Counted from the first letter of the stretch, positions 34,894 to 47,680 are shown. The stretch: DNA of 64,000 nt from Portulaca oleracea (GCA_029582165.1 CM055875.1:255501-319500); one strand, 5' to 3'. Notes: generated from the letters alone by a model not told the origin. A program made the numbers and translations.

Positions 34894-35692
34894 AATTAAT
34901 TACCCTCCCTTTAAATTTTTTTACAGCATAAATTAATTTCTCCTCCCACTCAGATTCTTCATTTTCTTCTTCCTTCCTCCACTCTCTTGTTCAACCCCTC
35001 TGCTAACTTCCGCCATAACTGTGCTTTGCCTCAGGTCTTCTTCATTTCTTGAATATTTTTTGCCATAAAAATTAGGGCTTTCAGTCACCATCTTCATTTC
35101 TCACCCTGAAAAACCCTAATTTCACGCCAAAATCAGGAATCTGGGGGGGAGGAGGAGCTGTAAGATCACAACAATGACAAACAATCTAAACAAAAACCAA
35201 GAACAAACACAAAAGGCAGAAGATGGAGAATATACCCTCAGAAATAGCGTTCTGAATCTCAACACATTTGGTGACAACACTGTGATCATTGAGGCCATCT
35301 TCCTCCATAATATGGGAGTCCGCCATGTCATTTTTGGCGTTGTTACTCCGAGAAGCAATCGAATCAAGCTTTACCTAAGAAACAAGGAATCATTGGACAA
35401 GAGAGAAGACGATTCCGGCGACGGCACACACCGGAATCAGAATCTCGGTGCCCAGATCTGGAAAAAGCGTCGGCCCATCGCTTTGTCACACAAGAATTAG
35501 AGAGAGAAAGTGAATGGAGATGAAATGAACGAAAATGAATTAGGAATCGTCTTCTCTCTGGGTGAGAGGAGGGCTTTCAGAGGAGGAGCTGTCACATGAG
35601 AGTGGAGGAAGGAAGAAGAAGATGAAGAATCTGGGTGGGAGGGGCAACTAATTTTTGCTGTAAAAAAATTTAAGGGGAGGGTAATTAATTTG
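34894..35692. mobile_element. TIR element of ~800 bp between the two MULE copies
   Basis: Terminal arms of about 98 bp (34894-34990 and 35595-35692) share ATTAATTACCCTCCC and TTTTTTTACAGCA, then CAGATTCTTCATNTTCTTCT. The interior includes a plus-strand reading frame at 35174-35500 of unknown kind ([20 protein letters not shown]), starting in a Gln/Asn-rich leader and ending in a basic tail. No direct repeat was found at the ends. It may be a MULE-type non-autonomous element or the junction of the tandem copies. Confidence 0.6.
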
Positions 35693-35896
35693 GGTGGGTA
35701 AATATTAATCCCGCTTGCTTTTCGTCGCCCTCTTTTTACTATTGTCGCCCACCTTTCGCATAATATTTCCAACCCACGCCCTTGAACCTCATAACTTCAC
35801 TCTCCACTATCTCTCTAGTTTATCTCTCTAAAAAACGCTCTCAACCATCAACCACCACAAACCACCTCATACCGGGATTTAATCGACGAATTTGAG

Positions 35897-37902
35897 GTAT
35901 GTTTCGAATTTGTAATTTGAATTTATGGTTTTATATTTTGTAAATTTAAATTTCGGCCGAAAAAACGAAAAAAATAAATAAAAAAAGCCATCCAGATTTG
36001 GCCGGTACAAACGCGCCGTCGTTGCGACTTCTTGATGCGTAATGGCCGTCCCATTTTTTTTCGTTTTTTGTTTTAATATTAATAAAATTAATATTAATTG
36101 TTATTATTGTTATATTTATTAATATTGTTATTGTTATGTTTATTAATATTGTTATTGTTATTTTTATTAATATTATTATTGATAATAATTGTTATTAATA
36201 TTATTATTGTTAATAATTGTTATTAGATTATTGTTAAATAATAAATAATAAATAAAAATTAAATATTATATTTATTAAAGTTAATATTGTTATTATTAAA
36301 TATGATAATTATTAATATTGTTATTATGAATATTATAGTTAATTATGTGTTAATTTGATAATTATTAGTGATTAATTGTATTAATATTATTAATATTGTG
36401 TTATGAAAATTAATATTGTTAATATTAATATTAATGTTAAGCATGTGTTAATATGACAATTAGTAGTGATTAATATCAGTGATATTGATTCGTTGTTAAT
36501 ATTTGATCCGTTAATATTATTTAGTGATTAAGCATGTGTTAATGTTAGTGATTAATTGTCTTAGAAAAAAATCGTAATTGTGATGTAGGGCTAAGTTTAC
36601 GGGTTAGTGTATATTCCGAATAGTTTATATGTAGTTGTGTTAGAAGGATGTTGAGTTTGGATGATTTTGGTTGTTATTTGTAAGTAAGTTGGCGTATATA
36701 GTTGGTATGGGTAATTTATTCATAATCCAACTTAATTGTCAATTTATGTACTTATAACTCCAAATGATGACATAATAGTTATGTCACATCCATTTAATAA
36801 CTTAGGTACTCAACAACGGTTGATACGTAAGTGGATAGGTTATTTTGTGATGGTAGGTTAGGATAATAATTATGTTAATGTATAGTTATAGTATGTTAGT
36901 TGTATACGTCGAAGAAAGAGGTTGAGTTTTGGGTCATATTAGTGTCGAGAGAGTGTGTGTTGTAACACGATAATGTATGGTTGAGAAGGTTAATCAATGC
37001 CCGCATCAACTCTTGTTTATTTGTTTGGTTCCCAAAGTAGCCATCGTGATGAAATTGGCGAGTGCGAGTGCTGGGAGTTAGAGCGTCTGGTCGATACAAT
37101 GCAATGTTTATTATGCGCTGGTGGGCAACAAGATAAGGCGGATGCGAAAAGAATCTAGTAGTGAAGGGTCTAATACAAATCGTGTTGGGCTTTCTTGCAT
37201 GTAAGATTCACGGGTCCATCTACGCAGTGAATTTGTATCATCGCTCAATGCTTTGATGAACCTATGAATCTTACATGCAAGAAAGTCCAACACGATTTGT
37301 ACTGCACTTCACTACTAGCTTCTCTTCAGATCCGCCTTATCTTGTTGCCCCACCAGTCGCATAATAGAAACATTGCATTGTACCGAATCTGAGACGCTCT
37401 AACTCCCGAGCACCGCACTCTCGCCAATTTCATCACTGGCGATAGTGGGCTACTGGGAACCAAACAAATAAACAAGAGATGCGGGCATTGATTAACCTTC
37501 TCAACCATACATTATCAGGTTACAACACACACTCTCCTTGGACACTAATATGACCCAAAACTCAACCTCTTTCTTTGACGTATACAACTAACATACTATA
37601 ACTATACATTAACATAATTATTATCCTAACCTACCATCACAAAATAACCTATCCACTTACGTATCAACTGGTTGTTGAGTACCTAAGTTATTAAATGGAT
37701 GTGACATAACTATTATGTCATCATTTGGAGTTATGAGTACATAAATTGACAATTAAGTTGGATTATGAATAAATTACCCATACCAACTAAATGGATCCTC
37801 TTGCCTCGTGACACGACTTAGTTAACCAACACACGTTAACCCATTTGCGCATATTCTTGCGACTTAAATGATTGGGATGTTATGTATGTCTTCATTTTGC
37901 AG
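35897..37902 (+). other. Intron 1 of PMD gene copy 2
   Basis: Donor GAG|GTATGT at 35896/35897 and acceptor CATTTTGCAG at 37902 correspond to those of copy 1. It contains a small GC-rich island (about 35995-36052) between A-rich and T-rich arms, an AT-rich tract (36060-36580) and the long hairpin at 36701-37787. Confidence 0.65.
36701..37787. repeat. Long inverted-repeat hairpin element, copy 3, >1 kb
   Basis: Arms of roughly 520-540 bp (about 36701-37222 and 37247-37787) are complementary around a centre near 37235. The inner ~300 bp is the same family as 7367-8026 and 15189-15817. The outer ~230 bp per side is retained on both sides only here. The bases after it (GGATCCTCTTGCCTCGTGAC) equal those after copy 1. 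Confidence 0.88.
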
Positions 37903-39855
37903 GTGATCTAAAATGGTAGGGAAGGGCAAGGGCCGAGGGTTTCTGGACCGGGCGAATCGACTTGTGAGTGGTTGGAGGGGGGGTGAGTCTGGGGACCCCC
38001 ACAGACGCAATGCGATCGTCTAACTCGCCCGTCTTTGGTCGTGGTACAGATGCAGGTGATGCAGCGGGGGGCCAGCCCGAGGACACGGGTAGTCAGGCAA
38101 CGCGAGATTTCGTTGACCATCTCAACCAGGCCATGGATGAGTCTAGCGGCTCTACAACATCGGTCGGGGGCGATGAGACAGGAGCCCGAGATGCGATGAT
38201 CCCGACCTCCATCGCCAATTTTACGACTCATCGGGCGATTACGGGCCATCGTTTTCATGCCGATGAGGATTCAATGAAGTTTGCCCCAATTCGACAGCGG
38301 GTGGGCGAAGCGATTACGCTCTGGTGACGCTGGGTCCAAGATGCGATATCGAGAAGAGGAAGCGGCGGCGACAATTCTGGAAGATTGGTGGTAACGTTCG
38401 GGGACCTGCAATTCCTCATTAATACCGAGCTTTGGAGGTCACATTGCTCGGGTAATATGGGAGGGTCGCGGCGTTAAGCCTCGTGTTGTCCTTGATTGCT
38501 AGCGAAGAAGAATCGTTGAGGAGTTGTGGTGATGCGACAAGTTGGAACACGAATGCGGTGCCTTGGGAAGAATCCAAATAACCAATTTGACGGAGTTGAT
38601 GTACGACCACATCGACTCGGCGTTGATCTCGGCGTTCGTTGAGAGGTGGCAACGACACAAACACATTTCACCTTCCCTTTGGTGAAATGACGATCATGTT
38701 GCATGATGTGCAACATATATTGGTCTTGCGATTGATGGCTTGATGCTGAAGGACTTCCTCGGGAAGTCGTTAACGACGCGTGCGTGATTTTTGAAAAAGG
38801 AATGGCGAGTGAAGGCGATAGCATTTATGATAAGGGTGGCATAGTGACTCCCATTTGAGGTCGATTAGTTTATCGACCGGTTTTCCATTCCCATAGGATA
38901 CGGGCGTGGTTGTTGAGCATGCTCAAACACTATCCTCGTGGACAAATCGAGGATAGAATTAGGCCGCATCCGTAGCATCGATGTTATCGTTGATCGCATT
39001 GCTTGGGGGGGTGACCTTGGCGTTCCTTTACCGCCGATTAGGGATGGCGGCGGTGGCGGACAGCCAAGATGGCCGGGTGTTTGACCCTGCTGCAGGCCTG
39101 GATCTACGAGTACTTTCCTGATTTTAGGCCACACGCGGAGCAGCCAGTTAATGGGCCTCGGGCGAGCAGGTGGTCCCCCATCCGCCAGCCAAGTTCGGCG
39201 CCTCGGCGATTGAGGCCTCCTTGGATGCGTTGACGCCGGATCGTGTGAGTTGGGCCCCGTACGGTCCTGCCCCGTACAAGTCATGTAGCAGGACGTTGTA
39301 CAATGGAGGCATTCGTGCATACGACATCACTGAGCTGTACATGCCCGATCGCGTCGTTCGGCAGTTAGGGCACCTACAACATATCCCACGGCGATTATCA
39401 GTCCCAAAGAGCGCTGACCGTGAAGGGCCCCTACAAATTGGAATTCGTGGATGCTAACGTCAGCGCTGACTGGGCGGGGTTTCCCATATACAACAAAATG
39501 TCAGTGCGTGATGTGCCCCGCACGAAACAAGTGTCGTGGGAATCGGATGTCGCTTACAACGACGGGTATGCGGCACATTCACACAAACTTTTGAATAACA
39601 ATGCCTCCGCAAGCCAATCGACAGTCGAGGACCTTCCGACACACGAACAGGTACACTTAAACCCTCATCATAATTAAATATTTTGTGTTTTATTTTTTGT
39701 TTTATTTTTTATTGGTCTGACCGCATTATTTTGTTTTTTTTTTATAAAAGTGGGCCTATACATGGGCATCATTAGTTCAACGAGGGAGGCATCAGTTCCA
39801 AGCGGACGATGAGACAGCGACAATTAATCGTGCTTGGTACGATGAGATGGTCGAT
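37903..39855 (+). pseudogene. Plant mobile domain (PMD) gene, MULE copy 2
   Basis: ATG at 37913 follows the same acceptor context as copy 1. The frame is soon lost to many small deletions, but homologous stretches continue throughout: TRDFVDHLNQAMDESS near 38100, FHLPFG near 38670 and RVSWAPYGPAPYKSC near 39246. Further on come YMPDRVVRQLGHLQHIPRRL near 39340 and FVDANVSADWAGFPIYNKMS near 39440. The large exon ends at GAACAG|GT (39650). The second exon starts at 39751 and breaks off near 39855 (TIN RAWYDEMVDN), where transposase sequence takes over. It is clearly non-functional and more decayed than copy 1. Confidence 0.85.
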
Positions 39856-40579
39856 AATGACATTTGGGTACGTACGTAGCAACTTCAACGAGTAAGGATG
39901 ACATAAAAAAACCTGACGAAGCTCGCCATCGTCATCATAATCGACAAAAGAGACGTACCGCCGAGTTTCGCCATGCGCAAGCATTGTCCCGTAGCCGTCC
40001 TACCATCCAATTCCTCAGTGCGCATCTTTGCCCGCTCGTTGTATACTTGCTTTACGTTTATCGTAGAGGCGGGGAACCTAATCTTCAACGACGTTTGTAT
40101 CGTCGCCGGTGTGCACCCCGTATTGGTCATATCCCGGACATGTTCTTTCATTTCAGAGGTTAATGGATGTCCGTGACGATGCCCTTCCTCGTACACGATG
40201 AAGGCATGATTGTGCTTCCTCTGGTCACCGTCGCACACTCTAACTCGCCATTCCGTTTCGTTGCGAGTCCACGCAACAATGACGAATTTACATTGGCACG
40301 CCTTCGTTGACGTACTCCGACGAGCCGCATCATCTAGATCGTTCAATTTGCCACGATACTTTCCGTACCTCCAACACTTCAAATAACACCTTAACGGACT
40401 ATCGGCATCTTTTCTCTTGTACGAAGCCCGTACAAACCTAAAACCAATTGCCGCAGCTACTCCATTGGCCCATTCTTGCAATGCTTCAATACTCTCGAAC
40501 ACATTTTGCGTTACAAAATGGGAGGAGTAATCAACGCCGTCCCCGCCAAAGTCCTCCAAAAAAACCTTCAAACAATAAA

Positions 40580-41141
40580 AACAATTATTATTAATATACT
40601 AATAATAACTGGGATACTAATTCGTAATAATAATGTTAGTACCTTCAACATTAATAAATAACATACAATTCTAATATTAATTATCATAATAATAATATTA
40701 TAAAAAAATAAAAAATTGTAACATAATTAACATAATAATAACAATTAACAACATTATTTACCATAATGATATTATTTTAAATAAATAAATAATACTTTTA
40801 ACAACATTTACTAATATTGTTAATAATATCAACAACACTTATAAACAACTTGTATTAATAATATTAATTAACATAATTTAAACATAATTAACATAATAAT
40901 TATAATTAATAACATTAATTATATTAATAAAAATTTTATTTAAATAACAATATTAACAATAATAATTAGCATAATATAATAATAATAACAATACTTCTAA
41001 ACAACTTATTTATAATAATATGTTTTAACAAAATTTACATAACAATTATAATTAACGACATTTATTACCTTAATAATATTAACATAAATAAATAAATAAT
41101 ATTTTTTACATAAACAATAATATTAACATTTTATAAAAATT
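40580..41141. other. AT-rich intron sequence of transposase copy 2
   Basis: About 560 bp of AAT/ATT-rich low-complexity sequence inside the transposase intron. No gene or clear element is seen. Confidence 0.6.
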
Positions 41142-41283
41142 TAAAAAAAAAATTAAGACGAAAAATTTTTCCGGAAAAATGTGGTATCTTGACACGTTTA
41201 CGCACGACGGCAGACACGCTCGGCCGGATCTGATGTAGCGGCCCCAATTTTTCCGGAAAAATTTTTCGTCTTAATTTTTTTTT
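41142..41283. repeat. Small hairpin with GC-rich loop
   Basis: Arms of about 35-38 bp (AAGACGAAAAATTTTTCCGG and its complement) enclose about 70 bp of GC-richer DNA. A similar A/T-armed GC island lies in the TIR-proximal intron at the other MULE ends. Confidence 0.75.
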
Positions 41284-41345
41284 AGAATTAAAATTTACAA
41301 ACTAACCTCTTGTTCTTCACTTGAATTACCACCTTCTATTGACAT

Positions 41346-41740
41346 TTTAGGTTAAATTTCAAAAACAAATCAAAATTTTAGAGAGAGAATTTGAGAGGAG
41401 AGTGAGAGGAGAGTGAGAGGATGTGAGTTAGAGAGAAGGTGGTTGAAATATATTAAGGCCAAAAACGTCTTTTGGGGGGGCGACATTAGTAAAAAGGGGG
41501 GCGGCGTAAAGCAATACCCATATTAATTAGGATAAGTAATTTGCGTGGGGGAAAATCTTAATGCCTAATTAATAAAGCAAAAAATTAAACACACTACAAC
41601 CGGCTGTAACAGGTTACAAATAGGTAGACTGACATTTTTGTAACAATAAACATAAATTAATGACACTTTCATTACATTTTTTTTCAAGTGGCAAAATTGT
41701 AATTTTTACATAGTTTAGTGACATTTTTATCCAAGAACTC
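41346..41740 (-). repeat. Right terminal inverted repeat with transposase 5' UTR
   Basis: The outer 41521-41740 pairs with 5691-5910, and the inner part carries GA-rich leader sequence upstream of the transposase ATG at 41345. It ends CCAAGAACTC at 41740. Confidence 0.75.
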
Positions 41741-41756
41741 CATGGGTACCATAACT

Positions 41757-41957
41757 AGTAGGGTCTGTTTGGTGAACAAAACAGGAATGAAATTGAGTAA
41801 GAATGAGTTCTTATTCCTGTTTTTTCTGTTTGGAGAGCAGTTTCTGGAATGGAATTGCAATCCCTAGAGATTTGCTATCCCTCACAAATAGGGGGATTAG
41901 AAACCTCCCAAATGTGGGGGGAATAAACTATCATTTTTCTTTCATAACAACAAAACC

Positions 41958-41997
<40 letters not shown>

Positions 41998-42493
41998 GTA
42001 ATAATAATAATAGTAATAACAATAATAATAATAATTATTATTATTATTATTATTACTAATAATTAAAATTAAAATTATAAATGTAAATATTAATAATTAT
42101 TAATAATTATAATAATAATTATAATTATAATTAATAATAATTATTATTATAATGTTAATTATTAATAATTATAATAATAATTATTAATAATAATTAATAA
42201 TAATTATAATAATGATTACAATTATAATTATTAATAAACAATAATAAATTTTATAATTATTAATAATAATAATTATTATAATAATAATTAATAATATTTA
42301 ATAATAAAAATTATAATTATAGTTATTAACAATTAATAATAATAGTAATTATAATAATTATTACAATAATTATAATAATTATTATTAATTATTATTATTA
42401 TAATTAATTAATAATTAATAATAATTATTATTATTATTATAATTATAATAATAATTAATAATTATAACAATAATTATTATTATTAATTAATAA
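41757..42493. repeat. AT-rich tract with a MITE-like left end
   Basis: 41757-41940 begins GGGTCTGTTTGG, the style of PIF/Harbinger or hAT MITE ends, with the internal phrase CTGTTTGGAGAGCAGT. A related inverted sequence lies at about 50860-50925. From 41958 to 42493 the sequence is almost only A and T (AAT/ATT units). No gene is seen. Confidence 0.45.
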
Positions 42494-43008
42494 CTAGTCT
42501 TTAACCCGTGCGATGCACGGGATATTTAAATAGTTTAATAAATAAAATAAACATATTATTTTTATTTTTTTAAAATAAATAATTATGGTGTGGTACATAC
42601 TGATAGTACTTTTCGAAAACTAACCTGCTTGTATTTGCAGGTTTGCCGAGAATTCAGTGGTTGCTTCAAATGTTAATAGTTGACAAATTGAAAAAGAATG
42701 AAAGATGTTTCGATGTTTATATATTAGATTGGGAGGTAGACTCTTAATTAGATTTGGGTGAGAGGTAGAGTCTTAATTAGATTTGGGTGGGAGTTAGACT
42801 TTAAATTGGGTTGGGAAGTAGATTTCTAATTAGATAAGGTGAACTCTTAATCTAATTAGACTTCTTGTTTATTATTTTATGGGCGAGAATTTTTTACTGT
42901 ATTTTTAAATCGATTTTTTTTCTTTTATACGATTGGCCAATAACCCCTACAATCACTCTAGATTGAGTATTTCAAATTTCGAATATATTACTTTTAAACT
43001 ATTATAGA
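42494..43008 (-). mobile_element. Short non-autonomous Helitron
   Basis: On the minus strand it starts TCTATAATA (43008), and its 3' end has the hairpin CCCGTGCATCGCACGGG followed a few bases on by CTAG (42494-42497). The flanks are A (42493) and T (43009), as expected for Helitron insertion between A and T. Length is 515 bp; no coding sequence. The hairpin-CTRR terminus with A/T flanks is diagnostic for the class. Confidence 0.82.
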
Positions 43009-43506
43009 TATAAATAAATTGTTCCAACGATTGTATAACGCATATCTAACTTGTAAAAAGTGTGACAGTAAATATAAATAAATGATATTTTCAAATCAAT
43101 ATCATAACATATAAGTTGCAAGTAGAAAAAATTCAATCCAACTCAAAACATCGTAGGTAGCTATCCACAATAATGAAAATAAAATAACCATATATTATAA
43201 ATGAATCTCTTAACTGAAGTATATCAATTCTATCATTATTGATGAGTAAGGTACATGTCTTGTGAAAAATTAAAAGTATAAAGTACAAACTTAAGGATAA
43301 CTACAGTAACACAAGCTCAACATTCACTGTTGAGATACATCAATAACAACTTAAGGTGTTTATACATAAGCAATACAATAACTTGAGGTGTTGTGATCTC
43401 TCAAGCTTACATCTTCTTGTGTTGTTTGATACGTCAAAAGACATGATATGATATCCAAATAACGATTCAACATCCAAATTACAAAGTTAAAAATCTTGAC
43501 TATATC
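43009..43506. other. Intergenic sequence
   Basis: AT-rich, no gene or element recognised. It ends in ATATC (43502-43506), the left copy of the next element's TSD. Confidence 0.5.
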
Positions 43507-44042
43507 TGTAACACTCTGAAAATTCAATTATAGAAAAGTCAAAGTCAAACTAATGTTAACAGAAAAATTCAGCGGAAGACTCAAACTCTTATTGGGCGTC
43601 ACTGCCGTATCCCCGAAGGAATACAAGGCGAGAAGGAAAAAAAAACTACAACTGTCTGTCAACAGTAAACCAACTAACAAACTCATACTTAGAAATAAAC
43701 CTCAAAACCAACTTCAAGTTTCTCTGAAAAGAAAATCAACATATTTAATGACTTCTAAACATTTCGTCCTCACTTCTAATTCCCGTCCTCAGCATATATA
43801 TCTTCACCTGAAAACAAAACATTTCAAAAATGAGGGGGAAATCTTAATAATGTCTACCCCTAACGTTAAAAACAAGTTAAGTTCATTTCAATTCATTTGA
43901 GGGGGAGGGAACAAGTCAAATCATTTCACAAACCTTTAATCCCTTAACTGTTTTCCTCAACCCAACCAATCCATTTTTTATTATGCGGGCGGGATACGAC
44001 ATCCCTTAAAGTAACGAATATCATACTGGATCCCAGATCCTC

Positions 44043-44351
44043 AGCCTACCACAGGCTACGACCACAGATTATCAAAAGTTCACATTTCTGCCTACCACAA
44101 ACTACGACTAGGGTCCCAGACCCTTTGCCTACCACAGGCTACGACCAGAATATCAAGCACATTTCCGCCTACCACAAGCTACAACCAGGGTCCCTGACCC
44201 TTTGCCTACCACAGGCTACGACCAGGGTCCCAGACCCTTTGCCTACCACAGGCTACGACCAGGGTCCCAGAATATCAAGAGTTCACATTTCCGCCTACCA
44301 CAGGCTACGACCAGGGTCCCTGACCCTTTGCCTACCACAGGCTACGACCAA
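44043..44351. repeat. Minisatellite, eight GCCTACCACAGGCTACGACC units
   Basis: Eight copies of the 20-22 bp core are separated by two spacer types, 'agggtcccagaccctt' and 'agaatatcaagagttcacatttcc'. The array lies in the LTR-like part of the 43507-48536 element. The ORFs here are repeat translations. Confidence 0.9.
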
Positions 44352-46235
44352 ATAAACTCGCTTAATGTTTCACTTGAATTATTAGTATCTTATGCAAAAC
44401 TTAGCTCACAGCTCTCAAGTCAAACTCAACCCAGGTTATCAAAACCAAAAACAAAACTACTTATAAAAGACCATCTCAATTTCAATAACTCATAAATCCA
44501 CCATTACAAACAAATATCAAAAACAGATGGCCACACTTTCCACATAAAGTCCCCTTTCGGGATGCAATTCTCAAAACATATTAAAAAAACATTAAAACAC
44601 ATTTAAAGAGCATCCCCGTGGGGATTAGGGCATAGACATTACCTGGTTAACTTCACTTCACAGCAAAAACGAACACACTTGAGCTCACTAACGACGCAAA
44701 TTAGCTCGAGCCTAAAATAGAAATAATTATTCTAATCAAAGCGCGCCCTTCGAAGTTAGTATTAACTACCTTCTATCTAACCCTCCCCTAGGAACACTAT
44801 AGGTTCCCATCATTTATGAATTTACACTTTAAATTACCCAACACATTCCAAGAAATCAGATAATAATATCAAATAAACATTTTCACTCAACAACACATTC
44901 ATTAATAATTAACATCAACAAGACAGATTACAACATCCGCATAAAAATGGTCAAAACTTGACTTCCCGATATCCTATGGGTCTGGTTTTGGACTTTCCGG
45001 AAACCTTGGGATGTCTACTAAAACTCTTATGTTGAACTCGAGACCAAAAACACCCACTAAGATCCTAAACAATGATCATCAATCCAAAGTGTCCAGATCT
45101 GGCCTATGTCTGGTAATCGGCGTATAACTTGACCTATACAACTCCAAAGTCTGATCTGCAAATATCCTATGAAATCTAACATCTAAGGGAACCTCCAGTA
45201 CAAAGAATTCGATCAAAAGATGACTATATCTCTCATGGTGATCCGTTCTTTAGACCCTAACAAAACTGTCCCACATCCAGTTCTCATATAATCGATAATT
45301 TCAGTTCTACCTTTCACCATTCGATCCTGGGGTCCTAATTTGGGCCTCTAAACAGCTTACTCAAGTCCAATACATTCCCCTTCACTCCCCTAACACAACT
45401 GAGGTCAATTTACACAAAAACTAACACAAATTCACACATAACAATCAATCTCTCCCTTTAAACATTTTTATTCACAACTAAACTTAGGAATAAAAAAAAT
45501 AAGGCTCATAACTTGTCATCAAACCATGTAGCCCAAGACACACACAACAAATTAATTCAACAATAATAACCTTTGAATATTTCTAAACAAGAAAAACCCG
45601 ATAAACCACGTAATAATATAAACACCTAATAATCACATAATAGTAACATAAATACGTAATGTTTGAAACTTTAATAATCATGAAGACCTAAAATAACTAT
45701 GCTTATTGATTTTTATTTAAAAAAAATGGAATTAGTTAATAACTAAACCCTAATTATTTATTACTTTTATAACATTCCTCCTAACTCGATTAAAACATAT
45801 GGAAACAACTTAATACTTCAATCTCATTCTAAAACATTTGTAACATAACAAATACTATCACGAATATCAACCCTACTCCAAACTCAGAAAGCACCCCTAA
45901 CATTTGAAGTCAACTACATTTTACCTTGCATAGATTAATTCTAATTCACAATTAACAACATTACTTGAAACACATCACAACAACATATATAACTAAATAG
46001 ATTTCACAAAGTATAAAACATTTTGGCCACAAGAAGGATTAAAAGAATCATCTAATTGCTTAACTAACCCACCCAAGACTAATCTTGATGATTACTCATT
46101 TTTTTTCAAAACCTTAATTAACCTGGACAGGAACTTAATTTCCCTAAACGAGATTATCATCACAACACAAACAGACCTATGCAACAAGACACATGACTCA
46201 CAACAAAGCATGAACAAAGGAATCCCAACTGAAAT

Positions 46236-46688
46236 TTGAAACAGGGGTTTACGTTAGTGCAGCGGTGGTTGTCGGGGTGGATTCTGATGAGTATGCGGCG
46301 TCGTGGACAGCGTCACCTTCGGGATTCGGGGCTAGAATACAGCAGCAATGGCGGCAACACACGCAACAGCGACACAGGAGCAACGACTCCTTCCGTCGGT
46401 CCTAGGTGTGCACAGCAACGTCAGGCAGCGAGGGTGATGTACGACACTCGCCTGGGAGGCGGCCGCGGCGATGGTACGACAGCGCCCGCACGACAGAGCA
46501 AGAATCGAATAGAGGGAGAAGAGAGTGAGAGTGAGTGCGAACGAGAAAGAAAGGGTGGAAGAGCGATGGTTGCTGCGCTCGAGGTGGCGGCCGACGACTC
46601 CGGCGGCTGCGTTGGTTGGAGGGGACGGCAGAGAGTGTTGGAAGAGTGTAGGGAGAGAGGAGGAAGGAGGGATCACGTAGGGTTTTGA
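46236..46688. other. GC-rich block in the LTR-like region
   Basis: A GC-rich block is open on both strands with Arg/Gly- or Ser-rich low-complexity products. Comparable GC-rich blocks occur in the 2.6-kb LTRs of the other retrotransposon here. I regard it as LTR sequence rather than a gene. Confidence 0.5.
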
Positions 46689-46829
46689 AAGAATTAATCT
46701 AGCTTATTACTTCCTAATCTCCCCACTAACCTAACCTTAAACCTAATCTAACTCTAACAACTTCCTAACTGAACGAGAATCCATCCCTAACAAATTCTAA
46801 TACTACCAAACTTCACTACTACTAATACC

Positions 46830-46939
46830 AATAATTAATAATAATAATTAATACTATTAACCATATTATTACTAATAAACTAACACTACTAACAATAATA
46901 AGAAATAATAATAGCAATAATAATACTGATGATCACATA

Positions 46940-46983
<44 letters not shown>

Positions 46984-47330
46984 TATTACAAATGCTACTA
47001 ATAATAATAAGAGATAATAATAACACTAATAATAACAATAATCACATGATACTAAATAATCACGTAGTAATAATAATAATAATCACATGATAATAATAAT
47101 AATAATTACATATTAGCAATAATAATACACGTACATAACAATATTCACATAACAATAGTTAAAATAATACTAATAAGAATACCATTAATAATAATAATAA
47201 TAAGAAGAAGAATAATACTAATAATAATAATAGCAATACATGATAATAATAATGATAATAACGATAATACTAATAATAAAACACTAATATTAATAATCAC
47301 ATAATTCAACCACTAATAATACCACATAAA
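46830..47330. repeat. AAT/ATA trinucleotide-rich tract
   Basis: About 500 bp dominated by AAT units with scattered interruptions, including pure (AAT)n at 46950-46985. Non-coding. Confidence 0.85.
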
Positions 47331-47529
47331 TTTACCAATATACCCCTACTACCAAGCACGTTCCTATAACGTATAAAATTACTATTTTACCCTTGTTAGT
47401 CCCTCAACGATCCTACGAGCACAAGTGTTAGCATAAATAATCACAAACGAATTCTGAATAATTAACGGGGTCAACAAAAATTACTAACGTCTTAACGGTC
47501 AACGCACTTGAATTTTTCGGGGTTTTACA

Positions 47530-47680
47530 TCATTACCCCTAAAAGAAGTTTCGTCCTCGAAACTTAACCTCCACACTAACGGTATGCCAGACAGAACTAA
47601 CGACGATGCTACCCAAAACCCAGGGTTTCACATCATTACCTTCTTTAAAAGAGTTTCGTCCTCGAAACTCGACGCAGCTT
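47530..47680 (-). pseudogene. Duplicated 3' end of a gypsy-type pol region
   Basis: Two copies of a 'catcattacc..aaagagtttcgtcctcgaaact' segment (about 47528-47562 and 47631-47671) resemble the sequence next to the purine tract of the other retrotransposon (19257-19292). This is probably the end of pol plus purine tract, duplicated. No domain is readable. Confidence 0.4.

Larger units (their letters stand above)
39857..41345 (-). pseudogene. MuDR/FAR1-like MULE transposase, copy 2, truncated
   Basis: Exon 1 is 41307-41345 (MSIEGGNSSEEQE) with a GTTAGT donor, and exon 2 starts at 40565. The N-terminal FAR1-type zinc-finger domain is open here (FRFVRASYKR, KCWRYGKYRG, CQCKFVIVAW), with none of the stops of copy 1. 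A frameshift occurs in the region KLGG...SFVDYDDD near 39960. The sequence ends at LLRTYPNVI near 39857, just before the first catalytic Asp block. The whole DDE core and SWIM motif are deleted and joined directly to the PMD gene end. It cannot encode an active transposase but could encode a DNA-binding fragment. Confidence 0.88.
35711..41519. mobile_element. MULE copy 2 (PMD plus transposase, internally deleted)
   Basis: Its termini, CCCGCTTGCTTTTCGTCGCC and (inverted) GGGTATTGCTTTACGCCGCC, match copy 1. ATATTAAT occurs at both flanks (35702-35709 and 41520-41527), a likely 8-9 bp TSD. Gene order and splice sites are the same as in copy 1, but the middle of the transposase is deleted. At 5.8 kb it shows what copy 1 looked like before the nested insertions. 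Confidence 0.75.

Noticed and set aside
41803..42066. ORF with poly-Ile tail
   Set aside because: Runs into the (ATA/ATT)n tract; composition artefact.
44043..44351. Repeat ORF in the 44-kb region, also array-like
   Set aside because: Spacers are only two repeated types; this is a minisatellite translated in several frames.
46236..46688. 150-codon Arg/Gly-rich ORF
   Set aside because: GC-rich LTR block open on both strands, with low-complexity product and no homology recognised.
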